Shown: positions 63,217 to 64,000 of the stretch, one piece after another
Numbering within the stretch: the stretch's first letter is position 1
Layout of the letters: each line of letters starts with the position of its first letter
DNA from: Scalindua sp964344685
GTDB taxonomy: Bacteria; Planctomycetota; Brocadiia; Brocadiales; Scalinduaceae
NCBI GenBank assembly: GCA_964344685.1
Contig: CAYFOK010000008.1
Coordinates: 77,776 to 141,775 of the forward strand
Reading direction: 5' to 3'
DNA: 64,000 nt
Translations under genes and position numbers: made by a program
The notes under the pieces: model-generated
What the model saw: the letters and a program-made list of their open reading frames with translations, nothing else
Told to the model about the DNA's origin: nothing
Databases searched by the model: none

Positions 63217-63948
63217 ATGAACATTAACAAAACACTCTTGAGAGAGTTGGTTACCATTGGCCCACCTACTGTCGACCATTTGAAGAAATACGATTGCGAT
63301 AAAGGCGATATTGAGGATTTTCTGATTAAACCAAGATCTTTTGATGAGCGACAGTCTTTTGCGATTTCCATAATAGAGAACATATTCGGATATCACGGCA
63401 AAAAAGATTTGATTCACCATGTTGTAAAGTTAGCCAAGCTGGAAAAAGGCATCAAGGAATTGCAACCGTGGCAACGGGACCACGTTGTACACGCATTGAT
63501 CTGTTTTATCCTTGGAATTTATATTAACGAAAGCTGGATGCCCAAAAAAGTTGATAAATTTGAATGGAAGCTTGCATGCCTTCTTCATGATATTTGCTAT
63601 CCAGCGGAATTCGCTTTCAACATACTAACTTCGATTCCAAAAGACATTGGAGAGATTGCAAACAACATTGATTGTCCAATACCCGCAGTAAAAGCTACAA
63701 CTAAAATCGAAGGTTTAGAAAATCTATACAACAGTATAAACGGGTTAGATCTAATTCAGAAAAGAGTTAATGAGTGGGGTTTGAGCATTGATGTAAAAAA
63801 AGAATATTACACTATGCAAGAGAGGCAACCCTGCCACGGCATGTACAGTGCATTAGCGGCTTTACTTGTACTTGACATGATGTATCAAAAGAATAACCCC
63901 CTTAGAAAATACCGAAACATAAGGGCAGTAGAACCATACATTAGCTGA
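63217..63948 (+). CDS. HD-domain-like metal-dependent phosphohydrolase
   Basis: A 243-aa protein. HD ligands appear as His89 and His92 (RDHVVHAL), His124-Asp125 (WKLACLLHDICYP), and a later His in QPCHGMY near residue 205. Such domains hydrolyse nucleotides or cyclic nucleotides. It starts 59 bp after the HNH gene and ends about 50 bp before the window edge, so the operon could go further. The link to the defence genes is by position only. Confidence 0.7.
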   Translation: MNINKTLLRELVTIGPPTVDHLKKYDCDKGDIEDFLIKPRSFDERQSFAISIIENIFGYHGKKDLIHHVVKLAKLEKGIKELQPWQRDHVVHALICFILGIYINESWMPKKVDKFEWKLACLLHDICYPAEFAFNILTSIPKDIGEIANNIDCPIPAVKATTKIEGLENLYNSINGLDLIQKRVNEWGLSIDVKKEYYTMQERQPCHGMYSALAALLVLDMMYQKNNPLRKYRNIRAVEPYIS

Positions 63949-64000
63949 GATAGTTTATATTTAATCTGACACTTCAGTAGTAATATTGATATGATGGACA

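Overview
The window looks like chromosomal DNA of a Gram-negative-type bacterium: lipoprotein and Sec signals, TatA, a TolC-type outer-membrane lipoprotein remnant, WbqC and GT9 glycosyltransferases. Coding is moderately AT-rich, with Shine-Dalgarno sites and many GTG/TTG starts. The mix of long PAS-type histidine kinases, glucosylglycerate genes, NodU/WbqC/DUF362-type surface genes and abundant dispersed intergenic repeats would suit an environmental Planctomycetota-like lineage (an anammox-type organism is one option). No single gene proves this, and I hold it at low confidence.

Layout. (1) 0-6.4 kb: glucosylglycerate metabolism (HAD phosphatase, GpgS, glycerate 2-kinase, an alpha-glucosidase-like glycoside hydrolase) with a flavodiiron protein inserted. 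(2) 6.4-17.5 kb: signalling, with three multidomain PAS/receiver histidine kinases, a receiver protein, a methyl-accepting chemotaxis protein behind a riboswitch-like leader and terminator, and a small orphan gene. (3) 17.5-28.1 kb: housekeeping and mixed genes (PGRP-type amidase, PriA, GuaB, PEGA lipoprotein, methyltransferase, PcrA/UvrD helicase, a cysteine-desulfurase homologue lacking the PLP lysine, an MBL-fold hydrolase). (4) 28.1-44.6 kb, minus strand: a truncated efflux lipoprotein, a hemerythrin, then a cell-surface glycan cluster (GT2/GT78-like, WbqC, PHP, radical SAM, NodU carbamoyltransferase, polysaccharide deacetylase, DegT aminotransferase, methyltransferase, two GT9, GT4, two DUF362). 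(5) 44.8-52.6 kb, plus strand: translation and core genes (MtaB, PLD-like, Cmk, ribosomal protein S1, Apt, tRNA-Arg, TPR protein, RluD-type synthase, TatA, a 33-aa basic ORF). (6) 52.6-56.2 kb: repeat-rich accessory DNA with a macro-domain protein, ORF6N and GxxExxY genes in cassette-like repeats, and a secreted orphan.

(7) 56.2-64 kb: an AT-rich block that I read as a candidate, possibly undescribed, defence system. An alpha/beta-hydrolase gene lies between two copies of a 29-bp repeat. A tightly overlapping operon follows: a DNA methyltransferase, a 947-aa ORC/CDC6-like P-loop ATPase fused to two tandem TIR-like/deoxyribosyltransferase-like domains, and a Rossmann/CARF-like protein. An HNH endonuclease and an HD-domain protein come next. 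The gene order (modification enzyme, ATPase sensor with a nucleotide-type effector, ligand-sensor-like protein, nuclease, phosphohydrolase) is what an abortive-infection or restriction-like system would carry, but function is inferred only from domains and context.
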